Shown piece by piece: positions 44,785 to 54,317 of a stretch of 64,000 nucleotides of DNA; the stretch's first letter is position 1; each line of letters opens with the position of its first letter. The stretch spans positions 389,504 through 453,503 of the forward strand of contig CANNZV010000122.1 of NCBI GenBank assembly GCA_947561585.1. The letters are read 5' to 3'. Origin of the DNA: Caprella mutica (Eukaryota > Arthropoda > Malacostraca > Amphipoda > Caprellidae). The translations under genes were made by a program, and so were the position numbers. The notes beneath the pieces are model-generated. The model was not told the origin of the DNA. It did not search any database and was given only the letters and a program-made list of their open reading frames with translations.

Positions 44785-46497
44785 TTAAAGATTTTGTTTA
44801 TTTAATTCTTTGACAGCATGGTCACAAGCTCTTGCGGTCAATGCCATATAAGTCAAAGAAGGGTTTTGGCAACCTGCTGAAGTCATACACGCTCCATCAG
44901 TAACAAAAACATTTTTGGCAGTATGAACTTGATTAAAACCATTTAGAACAGAGGTCTTAGGATCACGTCCCATACGAGCAGTTCCCATTTCATGAATTCC
45001 AAGTCCAGGATAGCATTCACTTTCATAACCATTGATGTCTTTGAAACCTGCAGCTTCCAAAATTTCAATTGCACTTTTCTTCATATGCTTTCTCATTGCC
45101 ATTTCATTTTCTTTCCATTCTACATCCATTGTCAAGGTTGCTTGTCCCCATTTATCCCGAACATCTTCATTAAGTTTGATATGATTTTCGTGATAAGGAA
45201 GGCACTCTCCAAATGCCGTCATCCCCATTCGCCAAGGACCAGGTTCAAGCATATCTAATTTCATTTTTGAACCAAAACTTAATTCTTTGACGGTTCTTGT
45301 CCAATTCGAACGGCTTGCACTTCCTTGATATCCATATCCTCTGACGAAATCTTTTTGCCTAGTTTCTCGATCGCCAAGATTAGTAGATCGTGGAATATAA
45401 AAACCACCTGGACGACGGCCTTTATAATATTTATCATTAAATCCGTCATAAACCCCACTCGCCCCAATCTTAAAATGATGATCCATGACATTATGCCCTA
45501 GCTCTCCACTTTGATTTCCTAAGCCATTTGGGTGACGCTTAGACTTTGAGTTCATTAAAATAAAGGTAGAATTAAATGCTGAAGCGCAAGTGAAGATTAT
45601 TTTTGAAAAATATTCATACGTTTTATTCGTCTCCGCATCAATGATTCGCACACCAACTGCTTTGCCTTTCTCTTCATCAAAAATTATGGAATTGACAATC
45701 GAAAATGGCCGAAGTGTCATATTTCCAGTTGCAGCAGCAGCTGGCAACGTAGAAGAATTACTAGAAAAATAGGCTCCAAATGGGCAACCTCGCATACAAC
45801 GATTTCGATATTGGCAAGTTCCTCTGCCGTTGTGCCCCCCTTTTTTTGTAATATGAGCTATTCTGCCTGTTGTCATCATTCGATGTTTGAAATGCTTTGC
45901 CATACGATCCTTCGTATGTTTTTCTAAACAATTCAATTCCATCGCAGGCATAAATTTTCCATCAGGTAATTGAGCTAGACCTTCATTTTGTCCACTTATT
46001 CCAACATACTGTTCCACATAATCATACCATGGGGCGATGTCCTTATATCGAATTGGCCAATCAACTGCAATGCCTTCTTTCGCATTCGCTTTAAAATCTA
46101 AATCACTCAAGCGATAACTATGTCTACCCCACATCAAAGATCGTCCTCCAACATGATACCCACGTATCCAATCAAATCGTTTTACTTCAGAGTATGGATT
46201 ATCAATATCATCTACAAACCAATGCTTTCTAGAAGGTGTGGTACAATATCCCGTTCGACTTTGTTTAGCTTGACGTTCCAGTTCTTTTTCACCAATCCTA
46301 TCTCTATTAGGTAAATCCCAGGGGTCGAGATTAGCAGTAGGGTAATCTAAATGTTTTACATCTCGTCCTCTTTCGAGTACCAAGGTTTTTAAACCTTTCT
46401 CGGAAAGTTCTTTGGCAGCCCATCCTCCACTAATACCTGAACCAATAACAATCGCATCGTAGGTATTTTCTTGTTTGGATTTTAAGTTTAAATTCAT
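44785..46497 (-). CDS. GMC-family FAD-dependent oxidoreductase
   Basis: 570 residues, ATG at 46497. FAD-binding G-S-G-I-S-G at residues 19-24 and L-V-L-E-R-G at the end of the second strand. A Cys-rich segment near 230 (C-Q-Y-R-N-R-C-M-R-G-C-P) is typical of the gluconate/cellobiose-dehydrogenase-like branch. The C-terminal GMC signature runs G-T-A-R-M-G near 510 to D-G-A-C-M-T-S-A-G-C-Q-N-P-S, with a catalytic His in the E-M-G-T-A-R region or just before it. It oxidises an alcohol or sugar, with subunit 3 next door. It has no signal of its own, so it may be exported with its Tat-signal partner. Confidence 0.92.
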   Translation of the reverse strand: MNLNLKSKQENTYDAIVIGSGISGGWAAKELSEKGLKTLVLERGRDVKHLDYPTANLDPWDLPNRDRIGEKELERQAKQSRTGYCTTPSRKHWFVDDIDNPYSEVKRFDWIRGYHVGGRSLMWGRHSYRLSDLDFKANAKEGIAVDWPIRYKDIAPWYDYVEQYVGISGQNEGLAQLPDGKFMPAMELNCLEKHTKDRMAKHFKHRMMTTGRIAHITKKGGHNGRGTCQYRNRCMRGCPFGAYFSSNSSTLPAAAATGNMTLRPFSIVNSIIFDEEKGKAVGVRIIDAETNKTYEYFSKIIFTCASAFNSTFILMNSKSKRHPNGLGNQSGELGHNVMDHHFKIGASGVYDGFNDKYYKGRRPGGFYIPRSTNLGDRETRQKDFVRGYGYQGSASRSNWTRTVKELSFGSKMKLDMLEPGPWRMGMTAFGECLPYHENHIKLNEDVRDKWGQATLTMDVEWKENEMAMRKHMKKSAIEILEAAGFKDINGYESECYPGLGIHEMGTARMGRDPKTSVLNGFNQVHTAKNVFVTDGACMTSAGCQNPSLTYMALTARACDHAVKELNKQNL

Positions 46498-47177
46498 ATG
46501 AGTTTGTTTTGTTTTTATTTCAAAAAAGGAGTTAAATTTAGTGAAAAAAGAAAAGACTTATTGTCGATTTTACAATAATTATCTACAAAAAAATATTAGT
46601 TATAATTAAAATCGTTTTGCGAAATTTTATTTTAAAAAGTATAATTTAAACCTCTCTAATCCAATTGATAATCTATCTATGAAAAATATACTTGCTCAAT
46701 ATCCTAAATTATTTCATCAGATATTATTGCGATTCTTAGCTCCTTTCCATTTTAACAAATGTCAATTTAGATGAAAACTTAGGGTTATGGCTGGCTGCAT
46801 TAATTGGGCTCGTTACCTTGGTAAGAACTATCATTAATAAACATGTTGTTCGATCAGAAGTCTACCACTTGTTGTCTTATGTTGCTCTAGGTTTATTGGT
46901 TTTATTAAAAGTAACACTTAGAGAAAATGATAACCTTGATATTTAGAAAAAGAGATAGATAGGAACAATAAAAAAAGGAATTCCAAGGTTTTTATTTTTT
47001 TTAAATTTTTATCCGTAATTGTTTTGTTTGATAAATGCTAATTAAAGATTCTGCAAATAAATTAACAAAAGGAACGATTCCAAATTTTAAATATTTGGGA
47101 ACTGCTGCTCTTGGTATTTCAGCAACCTGCGAAGTCGATAAAAACTCTTCTATCTTAATATTGAAGATTATTTTTCA
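46498..47177. other. Intergenic region with a decayed small gene, 680 bases
   Basis: Besides the frameshifted membrane ORF at 46679-46946, it holds a 48-codon plus-strand frame (47035-47181) with an ATG that runs into the next gene's stop; too short and unremarkable to call. Confidence 0.5.
46679..46946 (+). pseudogene. Small two-helix membrane protein, frameshifted
   Basis: An ATG at 46679 opens about 31 codons. The next frame then reads about 65 residues with two membrane-like stretches (L-G-L-W-L-A-A-L-I-G-L-V and L-L-S-Y-V-A-L-G-L-L-V-L-L) to a TAG at 46944-46946. The total length is one base over a multiple of three, so one surplus base near 46735-46750 would explain it. No family recognised. 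Either decay or an assembly indel. Confidence 0.4.
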
Positions 47178-47651
47178 TTAATAATTATCTTCAAAGTTTT
47201 TGTAAATCTCTCTAGCTTGAGATTCAAAGTCTTTAAGGTTTTTAAATTTATTGAAATTTAAATCTTTGTTTTTCTTCCGTAAAGCTTCAGAAATTTCGAG
47301 GACAAGTTCAAGTGGTTCATTTTCTTGTCCAAATAAATTCCAATCAAAATTTGTCCCAACTAGTAAATCATCTTTATGCAATCCCACACACCAATTTTCC
47401 AAAAAAATTGATAATTCCATTTTAGTTGGAGAATATTCTTTCCAGTATTTTCTTCCACAAACACTTGCCAATTTTTTATTTGACCAAAAACAAACTAACT
47501 CAATTGGTTCTCCGTTTTCATCTTCATACTTATTCGATGATGATGTAGCAAGTCCCTCTCTTGATTTTAAAACCCATACGATTTCATGGTTAGTAATCTC
47601 TTCAATAAATTTATTATGGTTGTTCTTTATAGTTATTGAATTTTGAATCAT
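47178..47651 (-). CDS. DUF2750-like protein
   Basis: 157 residues, ATG at 47651. Matches the DUF2750 pattern: an early W-V-L-K-S-R-E-G, then V-C-F-W-S-N-K-K-L-A, Y-W-K-E-Y-S-P-T-K-M-E-L, W-C-V-G-L and G-T-N-F-D-W-N-L-F-G. Soluble and cytoplasmic; DUF2750 has been linked to immunity-protein-like folds but has no set function. It is followed by other small minus-strand genes. No toxin gene is visible beside it. Confidence 0.75.
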   Translation of the reverse strand: MIQNSITIKNNHNKFIEEITNHEIVWVLKSREGLATSSSNKYEDENGEPIELVCFWSNKKLASVCGRKYWKEYSPTKMELSIFLENWCVGLHKDDLLVGTNFDWNLFGQENEPLELVLEISEALRKKNKDLNFNKFKNLKDFESQAREIYKNFEDNY

Positions 47652-47714
47652 TTGTTTTCAATTTATAAACTCAAAATTTTATTATTTTGAGAAATAGAGG
47701 GCAGATTTTTACTC

Positions 47715-48179
47715 TTACATCATTTCTTTAGGAAACTTATCTCCTACTAAATTTAATTCAACACCATGCTCCAACCAAGCTTTTAACCCAGCAACTACCA
47801 TAGTAAATCCTCCTGTCGAATCCACTACTTGATTAATTAATTCATCGCCTGTTCCTTGAAAATCATAATTGGTGATGGTAACATAAGTTTTATCATGATC
47901 GATAGATTTAAATTCCCATTTGACTTTGGATTGATGTTTTCCTTCGCCCCATTCTATAATTATTCGTTCATTGGTTTTAATCGTTTTGACTAAAACTGGA
48001 ACATTTAAATTATACATTTCCCAAGTCCAAACTAAATTTTTTCCTTCTTCCATTTTTGCAGAACTGTGGGTAAACCAAAACTTTGTAGTAATCTCAGGAT
48101 CGATAAAAGCATCAAATACTTCTTGGATTGGTTTTCTGATAAGCATTGCTGCATTTGCAGAATTGATCGGTTGGCTCAT
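47715..48179 (-). CDS. AHSA1/SRPBCC-domain protein
   Basis: 154 residues, ATG at 48179. START-like fold of the activator-of-Hsp90-ATPase-1 C-terminal family: A-A-M-L-I-R-K-P-I-Q-E-V-F-D-A-F at the N-terminus, F-W-F-T near 34, and a closing helix with G-F-T-M-V-V-A-G-L-K-A-W-L-E-H-G. These proteins bind hydrophobic ligands; roles vary. It is 25 bases downstream of the DUF2200 gene on the same strand, so probably co-transcribed. Confidence 0.88.
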   Translation of the reverse strand: MSQPINSANAAMLIRKPIQEVFDAFIDPEITTKFWFTHSSAKMEEGKNLVWTWEMYNLNVPVLVKTIKTNERIIIEWGEGKHQSKVKWEFKSIDHDKTYVTITNYDFQGTGDELINQVVDSTGGFTMVVAGLKAWLEHGVELNLVGDKFPKEMM

Positions 48180-48204
48180 TGTTTTCTATTTGATTTTTTA
48201 TGAC

Positions 48205-48570
48205 TTATCCAGCTCTAAGAATCTTTTCCATTTTACGTCCTCTCGCTAATTCATCTATCAACTTATCCAAATACCTTGCTTGCCGTGTTATTGTGTTATC
48301 GATTTCTTCTATTCGATAGCCACATATTACACCCTTAATTAAATGAGCATTAGGATTGATAGTAGCATTTTTAAAGAATGTTTCAATGGTTACTTTTTCT
48401 TCTATAAGCTCTTGCAGCTTTTTTTCATCGTAACCCGTTAGCCATTCAATTACTTGATGTAACTCTTCTTTGGTTCTGCCTTTCTTTTCAACTTTTGTTA
48501 CAAAATGTGGATACACTGAGAAGAATTTCATGTTTGCAACGCGTTCATTATGTTTTTTTGTGACTTTCAT
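48205..48570 (-). CDS. DUF2200 family protein
   Basis: 121 residues, ATG at 48570. The family's landmark blocks are present: M-K-F-F-S-V-Y-P, Y-x-H-F-V-T-K-V-E-K-K-G-R-T-K-E-E-L, W-L-T-G-Y, and I-N-P-N-A-H-L-I-K-G-V-I-C-G-Y-R. Length is normal. A soluble protein of unknown function, in an apparent operon with the AHSA1 gene. Confidence 0.9.
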   Translation of the reverse strand: MKVTKKHNERVANMKFFSVYPHFVTKVEKKGRTKEELHQVIEWLTGYDEKKLQELIEEKVTIETFFKNATINPNAHLIKGVICGYRIEEIDNTITRQARYLDKLIDELARGRKMEKILRAG

Positions 48571-48595
48571 AATAATAATATTAATAATTGATTGT

Positions 48596-49093
48596 TTAAT
48601 TATCTCGCAATAATTCTTGGCCTCTTTTTAACTTTAAATTTTTCATAAAATCATCTTTTGGAATAAGTTTATCCAAGTAGATTCTTCCAGTAAAATCATC
48701 AAAACAATCAACCTCAACTTTATTTTCATTTACTAATTCAAAATCTTTACCTACTAATTCAAATTTAAATATTCGTTCATCACAAATTACTTGTTTATCA
48801 AATACTAAAACCAAGTTAGAATTTTCGAAAAAGAATTTCCCATTAAATCTTTTCTTCTTAATAATATTTTTTTGAGAATATATTCTTCTACCTCTTTTTC
48901 TAGGTATTAAATATTTCCTAGGTCCTTTGTATATATTTAAACAATTGAAAGTTTGATCTTCCTTAAATTCAATTTGAGTAATAATATCTACGCCCCTGTT
49001 TCGAAGGCAAATGTATTGATAGTTAACAAACTTATCTTCGCTAACTTCATTGCCTATATTTAAAAATAAAAAAATAAAAAACAGCCACCTCAT
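48596..49093 (-). CDS. Hypothetical secreted protein
   Basis: 165 residues from the ATG at 49093 (a TTG lies three codons earlier). An N-terminal hydrophobic stretch W-L-F-F-I-F-L-F-L-N-I-G-N looks like a signal peptide. The rest is basic and beta-rich, with K-R-G-R-R and V-I-C-D-E-R. Not recognised. It lies between the DUF2200 and COQ4-like genes on the same strand, with an AT-rich gap of 90 bases from the latter. Confidence 0.65.
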   Translation of the reverse strand: MRWLFFIFLFLNIGNEVSEDKFVNYQYICLRNRGVDIITQIEFKEDQTFNCLNIYKGPRKYLIPRKRGRRIYSQKNIIKKKRFNGKFFFENSNLVLVFDKQVICDERIFKFELVGKDFELVNENKVEVDCFDDFTGRIYLDKLIPKDDFMKNLKLKRGQELLRDN

Positions 49094-49183
49094 AAAAAAC
49101 AACTATTATTTCAATTGTAGAAAAAATCATTTCTTTTCTTTTGCTAACATCACAGCTATACACAATTGTCTCCCTTTTAAAAT

Positions 49184-49882
49184 TTAAATTTCTAATCGTC
49201 TTGATAAAATCGAAAGATTTATTAATCCTCCAATTGTCAAAATTGCACCTGCAACAAAGGGAAACCCTGCTCCAATTAAATCTGCAATATTTGAAGACCA
49301 TAAAAATGGAAAACAAAAAAGCATTCCAAATATTCCAGCTGCGATTACTACAAAACTACCATATTGACTTATTTCTCTTATTGTTAAATTCTTCATTGGG
49401 TTAAGTTTTCTTTCTCGTTGATTAAACACTTTCTCTCGAAGTTCATCTAATTGTTTATCTGCAAACTCTTCAATAGACCAATCTTTAATTGGAAGAGCTT
49501 TGCTACCTTCTTTAAAATCGTTTCTGAATATTCTCCACTTGCTAGGAAGAAGTATTGCTCCACATATAAAAATTGCTAGGCTCGGAATTGACCAATTTCC
49601 ATTTCCAATCATAAAGGCTTGCATTCTAATTTCATCCAAAGGCGTCATTTTAAAATTTAAAAGAGAATGCTTTAAATCATGACTTTCGTAATTGGGGACT
49701 AAATTTAAATTATTTTCCTTTAGACATTTTGCGATTTCTTTTCCCAAGGTTCCTTCTTCCAATTTGTCTAATGCCTCTACCTTTTCTTTTAATCTATTAG
49801 TATCAAAAATTTGTTCGATTGTCCAAACTGATAAATAGAATGATTTCTCAATAATTCTTTCGGAAAGCTTATATTTTTTCAT
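49184..49882 (-). CDS. COQ4-like protein with C-terminal membrane helices
   Basis: 232 residues, ATG at 49882. It carries the COQ4 metal motif H-D-x2-H-x11-E as His68, Asp69, His72 and Glu84, preceded by L-E-E-G-T-L-G-K. The family pattern continues with A-F-M-I-G-N-G and E-G-S-K-A-L-P-I. After about residue 150 there are two hydrophobic segments (about 176-198 and 203-228) that look like membrane helices, not part of classic COQ4. COQ4 acts in ubiquinone biosynthesis, while this phylum normally uses menaquinone, so the substrate here is open. The motif is seen; the function is inferred. Confidence 0.8.
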   Translation of the reverse strand: MKKYKLSERIIEKSFYLSVWTIEQIFDTNRLKEKVEALDKLEEGTLGKEIAKCLKENNLNLVPNYESHDLKHSLLNFKMTPLDEIRMQAFMIGNGNWSIPSLAIFICGAILLPSKWRIFRNDFKEGSKALPIKDWSIEEFADKQLDELREKVFNQRERKLNPMKNLTIREISQYGSFVVIAAGIFGMLFCFPFLWSSNIADLIGAGFPFVAGAILTIGGLINLSILSRRLEI

Positions 49883-49909
49883 ATACTTTTATTGTTTTGA
49901 CTACTTTAT

Positions 49910-50096
49910 CCGATGATTTTTAGTGCCGTTCCTCTGGAACTCAAGTTATCCTTTTTGCAGCTATTATTCTACCTATATTCCGTGCTTCTGGCACTAGCAT
50001 AATAAAAAAAGTCTCAGAGAGACGAAATATTGGTAGAATAAAACAATCAATTTATTGCGAAAAGTGCCAGAGGTACGGCATATCAAATATCATCGG
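49910..50096. repeat. Inverted repeat 8, multi-hairpin palindrome
   Basis: The segment reads as an imperfect palindrome centred near 50003, with about 90-base arms. It is made of smaller hairpin units such as GTGCCAGAGGTACGGCA, AGTCTCAGAGAGACG, CCGTGCTTCTGGCACTAG and GCCGTTCCTCTGGAACT, joined by TATTCTACC/GGTAGAATA stretches. It lies between the COQ4-like start and the DinB relic. Confidence 0.8.
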
Positions 50097-50169
50097 GCAG
50101 AGTATGTTCTGCTATAACTCTAGTCGCTTGAGGAATATGCCCTAAATCATGAACTAATAACCAAATTCC
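50083..50169 (-). pseudogene. DinB C-terminal fragment (relic)
   Basis: In one minus-strand frame this reads W-L-L-V-H-D-L-G-H-I-P-Q-A-T-R-V-I-A-E and then a stop. The intact DinB gene at 54318 has T-W-T-V-H-D-L-G-H-I-A-Q-A-A-R-V-M-A-K in the same place. Only the C-terminal strip remains, in a different frame from the T9SS gene that ends at 50172. Confidence 0.75.
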
Positions 50170-50171
50170 AT

Positions 50172-53100
50172 CTACTCTTTTACAATAACAAATTTCTTAG
50201 TAAACCTTTTATGATTTTCTATCTGAACTGAAATAGAGTAAATCCCACCTTTAAATTCGCTGACATTAAATGATCTAGGAATAGCAGGGAAAGATTCAAA
50301 GTTCCATTGCTTCAATTTTTGTCCAAGTGAATTATAAATTTCGACTGAACCACTTTTTCCTGCAAAATCTCCAAGCGTTAAATATATTTTATTACTCGTA
50401 GGATTGGGATATAATTGAACTTTGTTAAAATCAATATCAAAATTCAATTTTCGAATGGAAGAGAAATAAAAACTACCATCCAATTGTATTATTTTTAATC
50501 GATAGAAATTATTTCCATAAAAAGGTTCATTGTCAATGGCTTCATAATGTTGAGCATTTAACAATCTATTTGCATTTATTTTTTTGAAAAAATCAAAATG
50601 TATTCCATCCGTAGATTTTTCAATTTCATAATAATCAACTGATATATCATTAGTTATCATCCAATCTAATTGCGACCGTCTATCTTCTTTTTTTGCTTGA
50701 AAATCAAGAACGTCAGCATTGATCAAATTATTGATATTATTGATACAGCCTTCAATTTCTACTTCTGCTAAAACTAAATATCCAGAACTGGCTCTTTGAA
50801 TACGAACATATTGACCTGAAATATTTGGAGTTATTGAACTAGGTGATCCTACCAATCCAGAAACTAAAAATTCATAATTTGCTTCTGCTCTTGCATCTTG
50901 TAAATCACTACTTGTAAATGGATTGTTAGAAATCAATATATAAATATCGCTAGTCTTATCTACACCATCTGTTCGATTAAATACATTGATATTTTCTATA
51001 AAATAATTGCCTTCTAAATTTATTTGCCACCATGGATTCGACTCAAAACTAGTTGCAGAAACAGAAGATGCTGTAGTTGGATTAGTAAAAAACACACCGT
51101 TTGTATTTCCATCAATAGCTTTCTCTGCACTTCCTGAAATATTTCCTACCTCAAGCGTACTAGATTGCTCCACCGATTTTCCTTCTGAAATATTTTCAGT
51201 TGAAACACAATTATTTCCAATAAGTGTACCTGTACAATTGCACAATCCATCTTCCATATCGTTCTCCGTATTGGGATTTCCATCGTTACAAACCGTTCCA
51301 AGGCTAGGGCAAGGCGTTCCGATACAATTGCAATCACCATCTTCTATATCATCAAATGTCGCTGGATTATTATCATCGCAGGTTTGCCCATCAGGAGGGC
51401 AAACTATATTTCCAAAACAACCCATGACTTCAAATTCTGCAATTCCTAAAAAAGCTTGACCATCAAGTTGCACTCTAATATATCGACCTGAAATATCTAT
51501 TGGAATAATTGAAGGAGTGTTAGCTACTTCTGTTTGGAAAAAATCCGAAACCCCAGATTGATTAAGTGTAGTATTTAAATTTTGAGAATTAAAAGGAACA
51601 TCAGAAACTAAAATATGATAGTTGGATAAAAACTCCGTACAGCATTCCGTTCTTCCCCAAATATTAATAGATTCAATATTTGCAACCGCTCCAAGGTCAA
51701 TTTCCCACCAAGCATTATTTTCCCAATTGGTTAATGAAGTGGAAGCATCATCCCAAAAATGACCATTGGTATTTCCATCAATAGCTCGTTCTGGATTTGC
51801 ATTTAATTGAATACTCGATTGAGAAACGGTTTTATTGAGCGCTAAATTAGAAGTCGAATTACAATTTCCTACCCCATTATCAATCGTACCAAGACAATTA
51901 CATAATCCATCTTCGACATCATTAATCGTCAATGGATTTCCATCGTTACAAGTTGTTCCTGCAATAGGACATGGAGTACCTTCGCAATTGCAATTGCCAT
52001 CTTCAACATCATCAAATGTAGAAGCATTGTTATCATCACAAAAAGTTCCTGCGTCAGGACAATTAGGTATTCCATCTGAACAACCCAATATTTCAACTTC
52101 AGCCAATCCAATAAATCCTTGACCCGCCAATTGAATTCTAAGATATCGCCCACTTTGATTAATGGTAATGGATGACGGACTTAAAGCAACTGTATTTTGA
52201 AAATAATTCCCTACGCCATTTTGATTAATAGTAGTATTTAAATCTGTTGAAACAAATGGAGTGGATGAAACAAAAATATGATAATCATTTAAAAACTCTC
52301 CACAACAATCCGTTCGATTATAGATGTTTAGTTGTTCAATATTTACTTCTGCGCCTAGGTCCACTTCCCACCAAGTATTGTTATTCCAATTGGTTAGTGA
52401 AGTAGAATTTCCAAACCAAAAATCTCCATCTGTATTTCCATCAATGGCTTTTGAAGCATCTCCACCATTAGAAGAAGTGGAAGACTGTGTGGCAGTTTTT
52501 CCTAAAGCCAAGTTTACTTGTGAAGAACAAGCATTAGGATTATTATTCGTTCCTGCACAACTACAATCACTTTGAACGACATCATTAAACGTGTTGACGT
52601 TTCCATCATTACAACTTTCTCCTACATTGGAACCGATACAATTATCTGCAATATCCTCATCACAAATTCCGTCATTGTCCTCATCTGGAATGGTTCCTCC
52701 TGAACAATCACAATTGGATTGGAAAGTTTCTCCGATGGTACATGGATCATTATCATTACACGGAAAACCAATGTTACAAGAATTAGTTACGCCTTGATAT
52801 TCAAATGGACCAAGGTCAATTATTCCTCCGTTAGCATCATCATAAATTCTAGGATTTTCGTCTAAATCTAAAGGTTGTCCAGATGGATAATATAAAATAT
52901 TTCCACTATTTAGTCCTGGAGAATTTTCAGTTAATCTATAATTAAAATTATTAAAATCTACAAATTCAGGATTTGCATCCAAGTTATTTCCTAAATCATT
53001 TCCATAGAAAAGATTCCAATTCGCACCACTTCCACCAGAGTCTTTTATGATGCAGTTTTGGATTTTTATATCATTGTTAGTCGTACTTGTAGATGGCATT

Positions 53101-54107
53101 AAGTTATTAGGTGAGCTAGAGGTATTAATAATTTCATCACTATTTCCCCAAATGATTGAGTTTCTTATTTCGGTTTTTGACCAAGCATTATTTATGATTC
53201 CACCTCCTTGAAACACGGCAGTATTATTTGCAATAGTAGTGTTAGAAATTATTGGGCTTGAAAAATTGACAAACATTCCACCTCCTGCGCCATCAAATCT
53301 TGTAGCCTTATTATTAAAAATTAAACAATTTGTAACTTCAAATGTAGAAGCATCTGTATAAAATCCTCCACCTCTAACTACTCCCACATTATCATAGATA
53401 TAGGAATTCTGAATTATTAAAGCTGACGAATCTATATAGATTCCGCCACCGCCATAACCTCCTCGGTTTCCATGAAAATAACAATTGTAAACTGCAGGGG
53501 AAGCCTGCTTATTATAAAGTCCACCTCCAACATGATGTGGTGGATTCCAACTTGCATTTCCTCCTACGACATGAAAACCGTCAAGAATGGCAGTTTCATT
53601 TACATAGGTATAATAATTAAAAATCACATGGTAGGAGTTCTCTTCAATATTAGTTGCAGGTACGGTTGAATAATCATCATCACTCGCCAAGTCTCCACTT
53701 AGGGTAGTTATATTCGTTACAAAGTTTCGATCATCTAAAGCTGTTTCATTCCCACTAAACCCACCATAAATCGCTAAATTATTTTTTAAAATAAAAGACG
53801 CTAAAGGGTCAAGATCATCAGTTGGTTTATAGGTTCCCTGAGCTACCCAAATTTCATTTACAATAGGATTTGCATGCGCATAATCTAAAGCATCTCTTAA
53901 TTCTTTAAATGCGGTAGACCAAGTATTCCCATTTCCTGAAACAGTAATCGCTTGATCGACATACAGTCGATTCATAACGGTTTCATTATTATCGTTTGCA
54001 AAAAATAAAACGGGAAATAATAGCATCAGCAAGATGATGCATACATTTTTAGATGCCTTGGAAATTAAAAATTTGAGTTTTGGGAAATAAGTTGTTATAT
54101 CTAACAT
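50172..54107 (-). CDS. T9SS surface protein: beta-helix, three discoidin domains, Cys-rich repeats
   Basis: 1311 residues, ATG at 54107. A signal helix lies at about 22-38, ending F-F-A-N. A right-handed beta-helix, polymorphic-outer-membrane-like region runs about 45-440 (I-W-V-A-Q-G-T-Y-K-P, G-G-F-S-G-N-E, G-G-G-L-Y). Short Cys repeats (C-N-D-G-N-x-x-T, D-G-x-C-N-C-x-G-T) separate three F5/8-type C (discoidin) domains at about 526-676, 749-896 and 972-1119, with A-L-G-K-T-A-T-Q-S and A-I-D-G-N-T. A linker leads to the T9SS type A sorting domain (about 1225-1311, Y-P-N-P-T-S-N). Discoidin domains usually bind carbohydrate or lipid, so a surface glycan-binding role is inferred. It is flanked by DinB sequences on both sides. 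Confidence 0.9.
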   Translation of the reverse strand: MLDITTYFPKLKFLISKASKNVCIILLMLLFPVLFFANDNNETVMNRLYVDQAITVSGNGNTWSTAFKELRDALDYAHANPIVNEIWVAQGTYKPTDDLDPLASFILKNNLAIYGGFSGNETALDDRNFVTNITTLSGDLASDDDYSTVPATNIEENSYHVIFNYYTYVNETAILDGFHVVGGNASWNPPHHVGGGLYNKQASPAVYNCYFHGNRGGYGGGGIYIDSSALIIQNSYIYDNVGVVRGGGFYTDASTFEVTNCLIFNNKATRFDGAGGGMFVNFSSPIISNTTIANNTAVFQGGGIINNAWSKTEIRNSIIWGNSDEIINTSSSPNNLMPSTSTTNNDIKIQNCIIKDSGGSGANWNLFYGNDLGNNLDANPEFVDFNNFNYRLTENSPGLNSGNILYYPSGQPLDLDENPRIYDDANGGIIDLGPFEYQGVTNSCNIGFPCNDNDPCTIGETFQSNCDCSGGTIPDEDNDGICDEDIADNCIGSNVGESCNDGNVNTFNDVVQSDCSCAGTNNNPNACSSQVNLALGKTATQSSTSSNGGDASKAIDGNTDGDFWFGNSTSLTNWNNNTWWEVDLGAEVNIEQLNIYNRTDCCGEFLNDYHIFVSSTPFVSTDLNTTINQNGVGNYFQNTVALSPSSITINQSGRYLRIQLAGQGFIGLAEVEILGCSDGIPNCPDAGTFCDDNNASTFDDVEDGNCNCEGTPCPIAGTTCNDGNPLTINDVEDGLCNCLGTIDNGVGNCNSTSNLALNKTVSQSSIQLNANPERAIDGNTNGHFWDDASTSLTNWENNAWWEIDLGAVANIESINIWGRTECCTEFLSNYHILVSDVPFNSQNLNTTLNQSGVSDFFQTEVANTPSIIPIDISGRYIRVQLDGQAFLGIAEFEVMGCFGNIVCPPDGQTCDDNNPATFDDIEDGDCNCIGTPCPSLGTVCNDGNPNTENDMEDGLCNCTGTLIGNNCVSTENISEGKSVEQSSTLEVGNISGSAEKAIDGNTNGVFFTNPTTASSVSATSFESNPWWQINLEGNYFIENINVFNRTDGVDKTSDIYILISNNPFTSSDLQDARAEANYEFLVSGLVGSPSSITPNISGQYVRIQRASSGYLVLAEVEIEGCINNINNLINADVLDFQAKKEDRRSQLDWMITNDISVDYYEIEKSTDGIHFDFFKKINANRLLNAQHYEAIDNEPFYGNNFYRLKIIQLDGSFYFSSIRKLNFDIDFNKVQLYPNPTSNKIYLTLGDFAGKSGSVEIYNSLGQKLKQWNFESFPAIPRSFNVSEFKGGIYSISVQIENHKRFTKKFVIVKE

Positions 54108-54317
54108 GGATTAGAATTCTATGAAAAAATTAAATTATAGTTTTTGGAACAAAAAGAAATTAGTGAGGAATAGTAAAGTTAATCCAATTGAAGGTTAATC
54201 AAAAATTATTTTAAAAAAAGATAATTCGTTTTATTTTTTAATTGTTCAAACTGATAAATAGTACTCTACCCAATGATTTTTATGATTGTCAAATACCGTT
54301 GAAACATTGATGCGCAT

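Noticed and set aside
47035..47181. 48-codon plus-strand frame
   Set aside because: Short, no recognisable feature, runs into the stop of the convergent gene. Left uncalled.
47178..47651. Immunity gene of a toxin-immunity pair (DUF2750)
   Set aside because: No polymorphic toxin or secretion-linked partner beside it. Neighbours are unrelated small genes.
47251..49404. Plus-strand frames opposite the DUF2750, AHSA1 and COQ4-like genes
   Set aside because: Shadows of well-supported minus-strand genes.
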